From Hippopus hippopus (taxonomy: Eukaryota > Mollusca > Bivalvia > Cardiida > Cardiidae), in assembly GCA_946811185.2 (NCBI GenBank), contig OX328097.1, positions 34,185,627 through 34,249,626 on the forward strand: a stretch of DNA of 64,000 nt. The letters are read 5' to 3'. Shown piece after piece: positions 9,983-24,972 of the stretch (the first letter of the stretch is position 1; each line of letters starts with the position of its first letter). The translations under genes were made by a program, and so were the position numbers. The notes under the pieces were generated by a model, which had not been told where the DNA came from, searched no databases, and was given only the letters and a program-made list of their open reading frames with translations.

Positions 9983-11467
9983 AACAGTTTTGGGATAAAA
10001 CTTATTGTCAAAGAATAGAAAGGGCACATTTGAAACGCCAGAAAAACAAGAGTAAGGAAATAGCACCAGGGTTCAATGGTATTCGACATCGACTGATTGC
10101 TTAATTCCATAGACTTAGGTCAAGAGCTCTAGGATTTCGGAAACAGTTTACAAAGTGGGGAAAAATTGCACAGACCTAGTGCACAAGCTAATCGACTGAA
10201 GGTAAATCAAAAGTTTGGGCACAGTTGTAAATAGAGAGGTTACATCAGTAGAACGTAAAGAAAATATTGATCACATACTGTGGATACAGGCACGCGGCAT
10301 AAGGTTGACATAAGGGTAGAGACACATTTTCAGGGTTTGTGCATACTTAAGGGTGCAAAGTCACAGTCAAAGAGTGCGGAGAAGGGAAAATGGGAACATC
10401 TCACTGAGTGATGGTGAAAGATGACAGGCTGGGAGTAAAATCACAGTTTTATGGCCTGAGGATACATCTCACTGACTAAGAGAAGGATCTCAATTCCTTA
10501 GAAGACTTGACACAGAATGTGGGAATATCCTATGGACAGAGGGCACATCTTACAAACCTTGAGTACATCAGACGGGCATGGGGTATAGTCTTTCAGAAAA
10601 CGGGTAAATTTAAAGTTAGAACACAGTTCTCGGGCCTCAGGGCACAGTTACTCGCTGAGGGTACATCTCACAGATTTAGGATACATCTCGCGGACTGATG
10701 GTATGGGCAAACAGGGCAAAGGATAGCATTCGAGTGAGGTCAGTGGTTCAGTGCCTGAGGGTACATCCAACTGGCTATAGGTACGAGTTTACAGTCTAAG
10801 AGGAAATGAAAAGCAATGAGGGAACATTTCACGAACAGGAGATACAATCTTAAGAACTTGGTGTAATGGCTTGAGGTTTGAGTTAAAGACTATGGATATG
10901 ATAGCACAGACTGCGGGTACAAGCTGAGGAATCCGGGCGATCACATTAATGTAGATATACAGTTTCAGCGCCTAATGGTAATTTCCAACAATCAAGGGTT
11001 CAATTTTAAAGGCATACATGTAAATCAAAAGAAACGAAGAAACCTTTCTCGGATTGGAGGTACATCTCATGGACTAAGCTTCATCGAACAGACTGAGGGT
11101 AAGAGCTAACGGCATTCAGTTAAAATCAAAGTAAATACCAGATCCTGGGCATCCATTTCCATTTCACCAACCAAGAGAACATCTTATGGAGAGAGGAAAA
11201 CATATGGTTGAATAACGGTAAATCATACTGGAAAGTTCTTTTAGGGGGAATGGCTGATCTCATGGACTGAGAGTACAGGGTAATCAACTGAAGGAAAAAG
11301 GACTTGGCTAAATATCAAGCATTTGTTGACTCCTCTCAGGGGCTTAGGGTACATCGCACGGACTGAGGGTACTAACTGACCGAGAGCTAGCTAAACGAAA
11401 GTAAAGACAATGATACTGACTAAACACCCACTATCTTTAACGGAAAGTATTTCAAACGTTTCAAAAG
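9983..11467 (+). repeat. Motif spacer, unit 2
   Basis: Carries the same series of decayed ACTGAGGGTACATCTCACGG-like motifs as unit 1, base for base apart from isolated changes. No gene is seen. Confidence 0.65.
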
Positions 11468-12106
11468 GTATAGATATTTCGCGATTCAAATCAGTTCCCT
11501 TTCTTTTATTAATCTAAATACCTTTCACAGCATTTCCAAATCAACACTCTAATGACGTTTAACTCCAAAGATGATTAAACAGCAATTCGGTCCGTATTGC
11601 ACGGAACTCGAGACAGGCTTTAGCTGGTTTGAATCCCCTGCTCGGCCATTCCTTTCCGAGAGTTGATGATGCTCATTGCGACACGATTAATTCTTCTCTA
11701 ACCTCTGAGCAGCAGTTTTGACAATAGTTATGTGGAAAAGCAGTCGGTGGCTTTGGAAGAATATCGTGCAAAGTACTGGTTACAGAAACTCCAGGAAAAC
11801 ATGGGTAAGTGTACTGGCCGCCGTAATATAACTCAAATATTGTTGAAAATGGTGTTAAACACATACAGTCAATCAACCACGTAATTAATCAATCAATCGT
11901 AAAAGACTAGTTCGGTAGCTCAGTCGTTAACCTACAGGTCTAGAGACAAGGGGGGGTCGCCAATCCCTAGCTCAGAAGATTCTTTTCCCAAATCTGATGA
12001 TAGTAATTGCGATTCTTCTCTCTCAATGCTGTTCATTGTTTCAACGATGAGTATGTGGAAAAGAAGCCAGTGGCTAAAATATTAATTCTGATATTTACCC
12101 TCTGAA
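11468..12106 (+). mobile_element. Middle SINE pair, unit 2
   Basis: Same full-length plus truncated pair as in unit 1, with the same B-box variant (GGTTTGAATCC) and the same A box (TAGCTCAGTCG). Confidence 0.7.
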
Positions 12107-15100
12107 CACTTTTTAACGCATGCCTATTAAAATCTAGCACGGTATAGATATTTCGCTTTCTGTCATTATTGTTTACAAATTTAACAATTTCTTCATCCAC
12201 AATACAACCCTTCCACTATAAAGTAAAAATATCAAAATCGAAAGCTCTCTCAAACTCGCTCTCTCACAAACTCTCAGTCTCTGTCTCTCTGCCTCTCTGT
12301 CTCTGTCTCTCTCTTAAAATCCAGAGGCTCCGTCAGTAACATTCCGGACGTAAAACTCTCGGGTTGATGGTTCGACTCCCTACCTAAGGCTGTTCCAATT
12401 TCTTTTTAAGATCTTTTTTTATATGTTCCATGCGACAGGATTCATTCTTTTCTTATCGCCGATCAACGTTTCGACTTGTTTATGTGGGAAAGCAGACAGT
12501 GGTTTAAAATCGTGCACTGGCTGCCGCCATGTAACTGAAATATTGTTGAAAACGCTGTTAAACACATGCAATCAATCAATCAGATCAGTTCCCTTTCTTT
12601 TATTTATCTGAAATATTTCACAGCATTTCCAAATGAACACTTTATCTTCACGTTTAACTCCAAAGATGATTAAACAGCAACTCGGTCCGTATTGTACGGA
12701 ACTTGAGACACGGGTTAGCTGGTTTGAATCCCCTGCTCGGCCATTCCTTTCCAAGAGTTGATGATCACTTTTTAAACGCATGCCTTTTTAAATCTAGCAC
12801 GGTATAGATATTTCACTTTTCCGTCATTATTCTTTACAAATTTAACAATTTCTTCATGCACAATACAACCCTTCCACTATAAAGTAAAGATGTCAAAATC
12901 AAAAGCTCTCTCAAACTCGCTCTCTTACAAACTCTCAGTCTCTCTGCTTCTCTCTCTCTCAAAATCCAGAGGCTCCGTCAGTAACATTCCGGACATAAAA
13001 CTCTCCGGTCGATGGTTCGACTCCCTACCTAAAGCTGTTCCAATTTCTTTTTAAGATCTTTTTTTATATGTTCCATGCGACAGGATTCATTCTTTTCTTA
13101 GCGCCGATCAACGTTTTGACTTATGTGGGAAAGCAGACTGGTTTAAAATCGTGCACTGGCCGCCGCGATATAACTGAAATAATGTTGAAAATGGTGTTAA
13201 AAACATGCAATCAATCAATCAGATCAGTTCCCCTTCTTTTATTTAACTCCAAAGATGATTAAACAGCAATTCCGTCCGTATTGCACCGAACTTGAGACAT
13301 GGGTAAGCTGGTTTGCATCCCCTGCTCGGCCATTCCTTTCCGAGAGTTGATGATCACTTTTTAACGCATGCCTTTTAAAATCTAGCACGGTATAGATATT
13401 TCGCTTTTCCGTCATTATTGTTTACAAATTTAACAATTTCTTCATCCACAATACAACCCTTCCACTATAAAGTAAAAATGTCAAAAGCTCTCTCAAACTC
13501 ACTCTCTCACAAACTCTCAGTCTCTGTCTCTCTGCCTCTGTCTCTCTCTCTCTTAAAATCCAGAGGCTCCGTCAGTAACATTCCGGACGTAAAACTCGGG
13601 TCGATGGTTCGACTCCCTATCTAAAGCTGTTCCAATTTCTTTTTAAGATCTTTTTTTATATGTTCCATGCGACAGGATTCATTCTTTTCTTATTGCCGAT
13701 CAACATTTTGACTTGTTTATGTGGGAAAGCAGACAGTGGTTTGAATTCGTGCACTGGCCGCCGCCATGTAACTGAAATATTGTTGAAAAACGCTGTTAAA
13801 CACATGCAATCAATCAATCAGATCAGTTCCCCTTCTTTTATTTATCTGAAATATTTCACAGCATTTCCAAATGAACACTTTATCTTCACGTTTAACTCCA
13901 AAGATGATTAAACAGCAACTCGGTCCGTATTGCACGGAACTTAAGACACGGGTTAGCTGGTTTGAATCCCCTGCTCGGCTATTCCTTTCCAAGAGTTGAT
14001 GATCACTTTTTAACGCATGCTTTTTAAAATCTACCACGGTATAGATATTTCGCTTTTCCGTCCAATTCTTTACAAATTTCACAATTTCTTCATCCACAAT
14101 ACAACCCTTCCACTATAAAGTAAAAATGTCAAAATCAAAAGCTCTCTCAAACTCGCTCTCTCACAAACTCTCAGTCTCTGTCTCTCTGCTTCTCTGTCTC
14201 TCTCCTAAAATCCAGAGGCTCCGTCAGTAACATTCCGGACGTAAAACTCTCGGGTCGATGGTTTGACTCCCTACCTAAAGCTGTTCCAATTTCTTTTTAA
14301 GATCTTTTTTTATATGTTCAATGCGACAGGATTCATTCTTTTCTTATCGCCGATCAATGTTCCGACTTGTTTATGTGGGAAAGCAGACAGTGGTTTAAAA
14401 TCGTGCACTGGCCGCCGCGATATATCTGAAATAATGTTGAAAATGGTGTTAAAAACATGCAATCAATCAATCAGATCAGTTCCCCTTCTTTTATTTAACT
14501 CCAAAGATGATTAAACAGCAATTCCGTCCGTATTGCACGGAACTTGAGACATGGGTCAGCTGGTTTGGATCCCCTGCTCGGCCATTCCTTTCCGAGAGTT
14601 GATGATCACTTTTTAACGCATGCCTTTTAAAATCTAGCACGGTATAGATATTTCGCTTTTCCGTCATTATTCTTTACAAATTTAACAATTTCTTCATCCA
14701 CAATACAACCCTTCCACTATAAAGTAAAAATGTCAAAATCAAAAGCTCTCTCAAACTCGCTCTTTCACAAACTCTCAGTCTCTGTCTCTCTGCCTCTCTC
14801 TTAAAATTCAGAGGCTCCGTCAGTAACATTCCGGACGTAAAACTCTCGGGTCGATGGTTCGACTCCCTATCTAAAGCTGTTCCAATTTCTTTTTAAGATC
14901 TTTTTTTATATGTTCAATGCGACAGGATTCATTCTTTTCTTATCGCCGATCAACATTTTGACTTGTTTATGTGGGAAAGCAGACAGTGGTTTAAATTCGT
15001 GCACTGGCCGCTGCGATATAACTGAAATAATATTGAAAACGGTGTTAAAAACATGCAATCAATCAATCAGATCAGTTCCCCTTCTTTTATTTAACTCCAA

Positions 15101-16302
15101 AGATGATTAAACAGCAATTCAGTCCATATTGCACGGAACTTGAGACATGGGTCAGCTGGTTTGGATCCCCTGCTCGGCCATTCCTTTCCGAGAGTTGATG
15201 ATCACTTTTTAATGCATGCCTTTTCAAATCTAGCACGGTATAGATATTTCGCTTTTCCGTCATTATTCTTTACAAATTTAACAATTTCTTCATCCACAAT
15301 ACAACCCTTCCACTATAAAGCAAAAATGTCAAAATCAAAAGCTCTCTCAAACTTGCTCTCTCACAAACTCTCAGTCTCTGTCTCTCTGCCTCTCTCTCTC
15401 TTAAAATCCAGAGGCTCCGTCAGTAACATTCCGGACGTAAAACTCTTGGGTCGATGGTTCGACTCCCTACCTAAAGCTGTTCCAATTTCTTTTTAAGATC
15501 TTTTTTTATATGTTCAATGCGACAGGATTCATTCTTTTCTTATCGCCAATCAACATTTTGACTTGTTTATGTGGGAAAGCAGACAGTGGTTTAAAATCAT
15601 GCACTGGCCGCCGCGATATAACTGAAATATTGTTGAAAACGGTGTTAAAAACATGCAATCAATCAATCAGATCAGTTCCCCTTCTTTTATTTAACTCCAA
15701 AGATGATTAAACAGCAATTCGGTCCGTATTGCACGGAACTTGAGACATGGCTAGCTGGTTTGGACCCCCTGCTCGGCCATTCCTTTCCGAGAGTTGATGA
15801 TCACTTTTTAACGCATGCCTATTAAAATCTAGCATGTTATAGATATTTCGCTTTTCCGTCATTATTCTTTACAAATTTAACAATTTTTTCATCGATAATG
15901 CAACCCTTCCACTATAAAGTAAAAGTGTTGAAATCAAAAGCGCGTTCAAACTAGCTCTCTCACAAACTCTCTCTGTCTCCCTCTCTCTGTCTCTCTCTCT
16001 CTTTGAAAATCCAGAGGCTCCGTTGGTAACATTCAGGACAAAAAAAATTCGGGTCAATGGTTCGACTCCCTACCTAAAGCTGTTACAATTTCTTTTTAAC
16101 ATCTTTTTTTATATGTTCAGTGAGACAGAATTCATTCTTATCGCCGATCTACGGTTCGACTTGTTTATGTGGGAAAGCAGACAGTGGTTTAAAAAAGACA
16201 ATGTGCAAAGTACTGGTAAAAGAAACTTCAATAAAGCATGGGTTGATGCATTGACCGCCGGGACATTACGAAATTAATGATGAAGTTGGCTTTAAAACAC
16301 CA
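12107..16302 (+). repeat. Inner subrepeat block, unit 2 (7 copies)
   Basis: Copies anchored at 12423, 13068, 13660, 14314, 14910, 15510 and 16113, the same steps as in unit 1 to the base. The long and short linker forms occur in the same order. Confidence 0.95.
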
Positions 16303-16608
16303 AGAAAACAAACACACCTATCACCACCAATAAATCCGGTATCAGCAATACCACGCTCACTACCAACTCAACCATCAAAACTACCACCATCATTATTATA
16401 ATCATCATCATCATCATCAAAGCAATGATTAAAAAGCATTAAAAACTCCATAGCTTTGTGTTAAGTTCTAGCAAACTCTAAAAGAGTTCAGGAAAAAAAC
16501 TTTCTCGATTCAAATCAGTTCCCTTTCTTTGATTAATCTGAAAATCTTTCACAGCATTTCCAAATCGACACTTTATCTTCACATTTGACTCCAGAGATGA
16601 TTGAACAG

Positions 16609-17185
16609 CAATTCGGTCGGTAGCGTACAGAACTTGAGACATGGGTTAGCTGGTTTGAATCCCCTGCTCGGTCATTTCTCTCCAAGGTTTGATGATATTC
16701 ATTGCGACAGGATTAATTCTTCTCTAACCTCTCAAAAGCAGTTTTGACAATAGTTATGTGGAAAGGCTGTCAGTGGCTTGGGGAGAATACCGTGCAAAGG
16801 ACTGGTAACTTTAACTTCAGAAAAGTATGGGTAGGTGCACTGGACGCCGCGATATAACTGAAATGTTGTTAAAAACGGTGTTAAACACATACAATCAATC
16901 AATCGATAATGACGATTTCGGTAGCTTAGTCGTTTTTGAGACAAGGGGGTCGCCAATCCCCAGCTCGGAAAATTACTTTCCCAGGTTTGATGATAGTCAC
17001 TGCAGAAGGATTCATTCTTCTCTCTTACTGCTGGTCATTGTTTCGACGATGGTTATGTGGAAAAGAAGCCAGTGCTAGAGTATAAACTACAGGTTTAAGA
17101 ACCCCAGGAATGCATGGACAGACGCACTGGCCGCCTTGATATAACTGACATAATATTGAATACGGTGTGAAACACCATTCACACA
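16609..17185 (+). mobile_element. Junction SINE pair, units 2/3
   Basis: Same two head-to-tail SINEs as at 8237-8813, with no length change. Confidence 0.72.
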
Positions 17186-17626
17186 TGCAATATCGCAAAT
17201 GATCATGCGTTATCATTTGATATTAAACAAGTTGCATTTAATCATATGGTGCGAACTTTTGTTTATTCGGCATGTTAAAAATTAAAAGCTGAGGTCGATA
17301 CAGCATTGAGAGTGATCGTGTGTATTAATGCACAGGGCGATTCGATAACTGTATGATCTAACCAGTACGTTTCAGTTGTGTCATTTAGCAGTAAAAGACC
17401 TATTTCAGAATTGTAATTAGTTAATGATCTACATCTATTTCAAAGCATTCAACATTCAAACTTACGGTCTGAGGGAACCTACTAACAAACGATACTTCAT
17501 ACAGGCAGAGGGTATAAAGGACTGAAGGAAGATAAATCTAAAGTTTTGGAGGAAAAGAGAAAAACCCTGCAGCCTGTGAACTTGAGGAAACCAATAGGAA
17601 GAGGTAAGCTATGATATCTGGTTAGT

Positions 17627-17629
17627 GAC

Positions 17630-17671
<42 letters not shown>

Positions 17672-18346
17672 CAAGAGCAAGACAGAGAGCCAGACAGATA
17701 GAGCCTGAGAGAGGCAGAGACAGAGCCTGAGAGAGGTAGAGAGATAGAGCCAGAGAGAGGCAGAGAGCGAGAAAGATTGAGCCAGAGAGAGGCAGAGGGA
17801 GGCTGAGAAAGAGAAAGATAAAGCAAGAGAGTGGGAGAGGAGAGAAATACAGATGGCAAGAGAAAAAGATAGAGAGACAGAGAGAGTGAGAGAGAGACAG
17901 ACAGAGAGAGGAAGGAGGGAGGGAGTGAGATCAAAAGAAAAAAGGAGTCAGGAAAGGAGAAGAAATGGGTTAGACAGAATTAGAAACAGACAGACAAAAA
18001 GATAGAGAGATGGAGACAGAGAAAGAAAATGTTAGAAAGAGACAGAGAAAGAGAGACCGAGATAGTGAGAAAGAGATATGAAAGGAAAGAATGAGTGAAT
18101 GACTGAGATTTAAAGGGAAGAGAGATAGAGAGACAGCTTCAGAAAGAGGGATAGACAGAATGACAGACAGTGACAAAGTAAGGAAGAGAGTGAGACAGGA
18201 AAAGGGAGAGACAGCCAGAGAGAATGATACTAAGAGAGAGAGGCACATAGAGAGGGTGAGAGAGAGAAAGATAGAAAAAGAGAGTAAGAGAGAGAAAAAA
18301 AGTAGGACAGAGAGAAAGAGCGATAGAGTAAAAGAGAGAGAGGACA
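17627..18346 (+). repeat. Polypurine (GA-rich) tract, unit 3
   Basis: 720 bp. Compared with unit 2 it lacks one CAGAGAGCAAGA-type segment near 17672 but keeps the longer first GA run. Confidence 0.95.
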
Positions 18347-19831
18347 AACAGTTTTGGGATAAAACTTATTGTCAAAGAATAGAAAGGGCACATTTGAAAC
18401 GCCAGAAAAACAAGAGTAAGGAAATAGCACCAGGGTTCAATGGTATTCGACATCGACTGATTGCTTAATTCCATAGACTTAGGTCAAGAGCTCTAGGATT
18501 TCGGAAACAGTTTACAAAGTGGGGAAAAATTGCACAGACCTAGTGCACAAGCTAATCGACTGAAGGTAAATCAAAAGTTTGGGCACAGTTGTAAATAGAG
18601 AGGTTACATCAGTAGAACGTAAAGAAAATATTGATCACATACTGTGGATACAGGCACGCGGCATAAGGTTGACATAAGGGTAGAGACACATTTTCAGGGT
18701 TTGTGCATACTTAAGGGTGCAAAGTCACAGTCAAAGAGTGCGGAGAAGGGAAAATGGGAACATCTCACTGAGTGATGGTGAAAGATGACAGGCTGGGAGT
18801 AAAATCACAGTTTTATGGCCTGAGGATACATCTCACTGACTAAGAGAAGGATCTCAATTCCTTAGAAGACTTGACACAGAATGTGGGAATATCCTATGGA
18901 CAGAGGGCACATCTTACAAACCTTGAGTACATCAGACGGGCATGGGGTATAGTCTTTCAGAAAACGGGTAAATTTAAAGTTAGAACACAGTTCTCGGGCC
19001 TCAGGGCACAGTTACTCGCTGAGGGTACATCTCACAGATTTAGGATACATCTCGCGGACTGATGGTATGGGCAAACAGGGCAAAGGATAGCATTCGAGTG
19101 AGGTCAGTGGTTCAGTGCCTGAGGGTACATCCAACTGGCTATAGGTACGAGTTTACAGTCTAAGAGGAAATGAAAAGCAATGAGGGAACATTTCACGAAC
19201 AGGAGATACAATCTTAAGAACTTGGTGTAATGGCTTGAGGTTTGAGTTAAAGACTATGGATATGATAGCACAGACTGCGGGTACAAGCTGAGGAATCCTG
19301 GCGATCACATTAATGTAGATATACAGTTTCAGCGCCTAATGGTAATTTCCAACAATCAAGGGTTCAATTTTAAAGGCATACATGTAAATCAAAAGAAACG
19401 AAGAAACCTTTCTCGGATTGGAGGTACATCTCATGGACTAAGCTTCATCGAACAGACTGAGGGTAAGAGCTAACGGCATTCAGTTAAAATCAAAGTAAAT
19501 ACCAGATCCTGGGCATCCATTTCCATTTCACCAACCAAGAGAACATCTTATGGAGAGAGGAAAACATATGGTTGAATAACGGTAAATCATACTGGAAAGT
19601 TCTTTTAGGGGGAATGGCTGATCTCATGGACTGAGAGTACAGGGTAATCAACTGAAGGAAAAAGGACTTGGCTAAATATCAAGCATTTGTTGACTCCTCT
19701 CAGGGGCTTAGGGTACATCGCACGGACTGAGGGTACTAACTGACCGAGAGCTAGCTAAACGAAAGTAAAGACAATGATACTGACTAAACACCCACTATCT
19801 TTAACGGAAAGTATTTCAAACGTTTCAAAAG
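18347..19831 (+). repeat. Motif spacer, unit 3
   Basis: Same decayed motif series as in units 1 and 2. No gene is seen. Confidence 0.65.
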
Positions 19832-20470
19832 GTATAGATATTTCGCGATTCAAATCAGTTCCCTTTCTTTTATTAATCTAAATACCTTTCACAGCATTTC
19901 CAAATCAACACTCTAATGACGTTTAACTCCAAAGATGATTAAACAGCAATTCGGTCCGTATTGCACGGAACTCGAGACAGGCTTTAGCTGGTTTGAATCC
20001 CCTGCTCGGCCATTCCTTTCCGAGAGTTGATGATGCTCATTGCGACACGATTAATTCTTCTCTAACCTCTGAGCAGCAGTTTTGACAATAGTTATGTGGA
20101 AAAGCAGTCGGTGGCTTTGGAAGAATATCGTGCAAAGTACTGGTTACAGAAACTCCAGGAAAACATGGGTAAGTGTACTGGCCGCCGTAATATAACTCAA
20201 ATATTGTTGAAAATGGTGTTAAACACATACAGTCAATCAACCACGTAATTAATCAATCAATCGTAAAAGACTAGTTCGGTAGCTCAGTCGTTAACCTACA
20301 GGTCTAGAGACAAGGGGGGGTCGCCAATCCCTAGCTCAGAAGATTCTTTTCCCAAATCTGATGATAGTAATTGCGATTCTTCTCTCTCAATGCTGTTCAT
20401 TGTTTCAACGATGAGTATGTGGAAAAGAAGCCAGTGGCTAAAATATTAATTCTGATATTTACCCTCTGAA
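19832..20470 (+). mobile_element. Middle SINE pair, unit 3
   Basis: Unchanged full-length plus truncated SINE pair. Confidence 0.7.
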
Positions 20471-23400
20471 CACTTTTTAACGCATGCCTATTAAAATCTA
20501 GCACGGTATAGATATTTCGCTTTCTGTCATTATTGTTTACAAATTTAACAATTTCTTCATCCACAATACAACCCTTCCACTATAAAGTAAAAATATCAAA
20601 ATCGAAAGCTCTCTCAAACTCGCTCTCTCACAAACTCTCAGTCTCTGTCTCTCTGCCTCTCTGTCTCTGTCTCTCTCTTAAAATCCAGAGGCTCCGTCAG
20701 TAACATTCCGGACGTAAAACTCTCGGGTTGATGGTTCGACTCCCTACCTAAGGCTGTTCCAATTTCTTTTTAAGATCTTTTTTTATATGTTCCATGCGAC
20801 AGGATTCATTCTTTTCTTATCGCCGATCAACGTTTCGACTTGTTTATGTGGGAAAGCAGACAGTGGTTTAAAATCGTGCACTGGCTGCCGCCATGTAACT
20901 GAAATATTGTTGAAAACGCTGTTAAACACATGCAATCAATCAATCAGATCAGTTCCCTTTCTTTTATTTATCTGAAATATTTCACAGCATTTCCAAATGA
21001 ACACTTTATCTTCACGTTTAACTCCAAAGATGATTAAACAGCAACTCGGTCCGTATTGTACGGAACTTGAGACACGGGTTAGCTGGTTTGAATCCCCTGC
21101 TCGGCCATTCCTTTCCAAGAGTTGATGATCACTTTTTAAACGCATGCCTTTTTAAATCTAGCACGGTATAGATATTTCACTTTTCCGTCATTATTCTTTA
21201 CAAATTTAACAATTTCTTCATGCACAATACAACCCTTCCACTATAAAGTAAAGATGTCAAAATCAAAAGCTCTCTCAAACTCGCTCTCTTACAAACTCTC
21301 AGTCTCTCTGCTTCTCTCTCTCTCAAAATCCAGAGGCTCCGTCAGTAACATTCCGGACATAAAACTCTCCGGTCGATGGTTCGACTCCCTACCTAAAGCT
21401 GTTCCAATTTCTTTTTAAGATCTTTTTTTATATGTTCCATGCGACAGGATTCATTCTTTTCTTAGCGCCGATCAACGTTTTGACTTATGTGGGAAAGCAG
21501 ACTGGTTTAAAATCGTGCACTGGCCGCCGCGATATAACTGAAATAATGTTGAAAATGGTGTTAAAAACATGCAATCAATCAATCAGATCAGTTCCCCTTC
21601 TTTTATTTAACTCCAAAGATGATTAAACAGCAATTCCGTCCGTATTGCACCGAACTTGAGACATGGGTAAGCTGGTTTGCATCCCCTGCTCGGCCATTCC
21701 TTTCCGAGAGTTGATGATCACTTTTTAACGCATGCCTTTTAAAATCTAGCACGGTATAGATATTTCGCTTTTCCGTCATTATTGTTTACAAATTTAACAA
21801 TTTCTTCATCCACAATACAACCCTTCCACTATAAAGTAAAAATGTCAAAAGCTCTCTCAAACTCACTCTCTCACAAACTCTCAGTCTCTGTCTCTCTGCC
21901 TCTGTCTCTCTCTCTCTTAAAATCCAGAGGCTCCGTCAGTAACATTCCGGACGTAAAACTCGGGTCGATGGTTCGACTCCCTATCTAAAGCTGTTCCAAT
22001 TTCTTTTTAAGATCTTTTTTTATATGTTCCATGCGACAGGATTCATTCTTTTCTTATTGCCGATCAACATTTTGACTTGTTTATGTGGGAAAGCAGACAG
22101 TGGTTTGAATTCGTGCACTGGCCGCCGCCATGTAACTGAAATATTGTTGAAAAACGCTGTTAAACACATGCAATCAATCAATCAGATCAGTTCCCCTTCT
22201 TTTATTTATCTGAAATATTTCACAGCATTTCCAAATGAACACTTTATCTTCACGTTTAACTCCAAAGATGATTAAACAGCAACTCGGTCCGTATTGCACG
22301 GAACTTAAGACACGGGTTAGCTGGTTTGAATCCCCTGCTCGGCTATTCCTTTCCAAGAGTTGATGATCACTTTTTAACGCATGCTTTTTAAAATCTACCA
22401 CGGTATAGATATTTCGCTTTTCCGTCCAATTCTTTACAAATTTCACAATTTCTTCATCCACAATACAACCCTTCCACTATAAAGTAAAAATGTCAAAATC
22501 AAAAGCTCTCTCAAACTCGCTCTCTCACAAACTCTCAGTCTCTGTCTCTCTGCTTCTCTGTCTCTCTCCTAAAATCCAGAGGCTCCGTCAGTAACATTCC
22601 GGACGTAAAACTCTCGGGTCGATGGTTTGACTCCCTACCTAAAGCTGTTCCAATTTCTTTTTAAGATCTTTTTTTATATGTTCAATGCGACAGGATTCAT
22701 TCTTTTCTTATCGCCGATCAATGTTCCGACTTGTTTATGTGGGAAAGCAGACAGTGGTTTAAAATCGTGCACTGGCCGCCGCGATATATCTGAAATAATG
22801 TTGAAAATGGTGTTAAAAACATGCAATCAATCAATCAGATCAGTTCCCCTTCTTTTATTTAACTCCAAAGATGATTAAACAGCAATTCCGTCCGTATTGC
22901 ACGGAACTTGAGACATGGGTCAGCTGGTTTGGATCCCCTGCTCGGCCATTCCTTTCCGAGAGTTGATGATCACTTTTTAACGCATGCCTTTTAAAATCTA
23001 GCACGGTATAGATATTTCGCTTTTCCGTCATTATTCTTTACAAATTTAACAATTTCTTCATCCACAATACAACCCTTCCACTATAAAGTAAAAATGTCAA
23101 AATCAAAAGCTCTCTCAAACTCGCTCTTTCACAAACTCTCAGTCTCTGTCTCTCTGCCTCTCTCTTAAAATTCAGAGGCTCCGTCAGTAACATTCCGGAC
23201 GTAAAACTCTCGGGTCGATGGTTCGACTCCCTATCTAAAGCTGTTCCAATTTCTTTTTAAGATCTTTTTTTATATGTTCAATGCGACAGGATTCATTCTT
23301 TTCTTATCGCCGATCAACATTTTGACTTGTTTATGTGGGAAAGCAGACAGTGGTTTAAATTCGTGCACTGGCCGCTGCGATATAACTGAAATAATATTGA

Positions 23401-24666
23401 AAACGGTGTTAAAAACATGCAATCAATCAATCAGATCAGTTCCCCTTCTTTTATTTAACTCCAAAGATGATTAAACAGCAATTCAGTCCATATTGCACGG
23501 AACTTGAGACATGGGTCAGCTGGTTTGGATCCCCTGCTCGGCCATTCCTTTCCGAGAGTTGATGATCACTTTTTAATGCATGCCTTTTCAAATCTAGCAC
23601 GGTATAGATATTTCGCTTTTCCGTCATTATTCTTTACAAATTTAACAATTTCTTCATCCACAATACAACCCTTCCACTATAAAGCAAAAATGTCAAAATC
23701 AAAAGCTCTCTCAAACTTGCTCTCTCACAAACTCTCAGTCTCTGTCTCTCTGCCTCTCTCTCTCTTAAAATCCAGAGGCTCCGTCAGTAACATTCCGGAC
23801 GTAAAACTCTTGGGTCGATGGTTCGACTCCCTACCTAAAGCTGTTCCAATTTCTTTTTAAGATCTTTTTTTATATGTTCAATGCGACAGGATTCATTCTT
23901 TTCTTATCGCCAATCAACATTTTGACTTGTTTATGTGGGAAAGCAGACAGTGGTTTAAAATCATGCACTGGCCGCCGCGATATAACTGAAATATTGTTGA
24001 AAACGGTGTTAAAAACATGCAATCAATCAATCAGATCAGTTCCCCTTCTTTTATTTAACTCCAAAGATGATTAAACAGCAATTCGGTCCGTATTGCACGG
24101 AACTTGAGACATGGCTAGCTGGTTTGGACCCCCTGCTCGGCCATTCCTTTCCGAGAGTTGATGATCACTTTTTAACGCATGCCTATTAAAATCTAGCATG
24201 TTATAGATATTTCGCTTTTCCGTCATTATTCTTTACAAATTTAACAATTTTTTCATCGATAATGCAACCCTTCCACTATAAAGTAAAAGTGTTGAAATCA
24301 AAAGCGCGTTCAAACTAGCTCTCTCACAAACTCTCTCTGTCTCCCTCTCTCTGTCTCTCTCTCTCTTTGAAAATCCAGAGGCTCCGTTGGTAACATTCAG
24401 GACAAAAAAAATTCGGGTCAATGGTTCGACTCCCTACCTAAAGCTGTTACAATTTCTTTTTAACATCTTTTTTTATATGTTCAGTGAGACAGAATTCATT
24501 CTTATCGCCGATCTACGGTTCGACTTGTTTATGTGGGAAAGCAGACAGTGGTTTAAAAAAGACAATGTGCAAAGTACTGGTAAAAGAAACTTCAATAAAG
24601 CATGGGTTGATGCATTGACCGCCGGGACATTACGAAATTAATGATGAAGTTGGCTTTAAAACACCA
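20471..24666 (+). repeat. Inner subrepeat block, unit 3 (7 copies)
   Basis: Copies anchored at 20787, 21432, 22024, 22678, 23274, 23874 and 24477, with the same steps and linker order as units 1 and 2. Confidence 0.95.
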
Positions 24667-24972
24667 AGAAAACAAACACACCTATCACCACCAATAAATC
24701 CGGTATCAGCAATACCACGCTCACTACCAACTCAACCATCAAAACTACCACCATCATTATTATAATCATCATCATCATCATCAAAGCAATGATTAAAAAG
24801 CATTAAAAACTCCATAGCTTTGTGTTAAGTTCTAGCAAACTCTAAAAGAGTTCAGGAAAAAAACTTTCTCGATTCAAATCAGTTCCCTTTCTTTGATTAA
24901 TCTGAAAATCTTTCACAGCATTTCCAAATCGACACTTTATCTTCACATTTGACTCCAGAGATGATTGAACAG

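Larger units (their letters stand above)
8365..16736 (+). repeat. Outer repeat unit 2 (8372 bp, 7 subrepeats)
   Basis: Nearly identical to unit 1 over its full length. Visible differences are a few single bases (for example GTTTTGACTTATG near 13112 in place of GTTTCGACTTATG, and GGTTCAATTTT near 11000 in place of GGTTCGATTTT) and 8 extra bases of GA. Layout: spacer 8814-9254, purine tract 9255-9982, motif spacer 9983-11467, SINE pair 11468-12106, subrepeats 12107-16302. Confidence 0.95.
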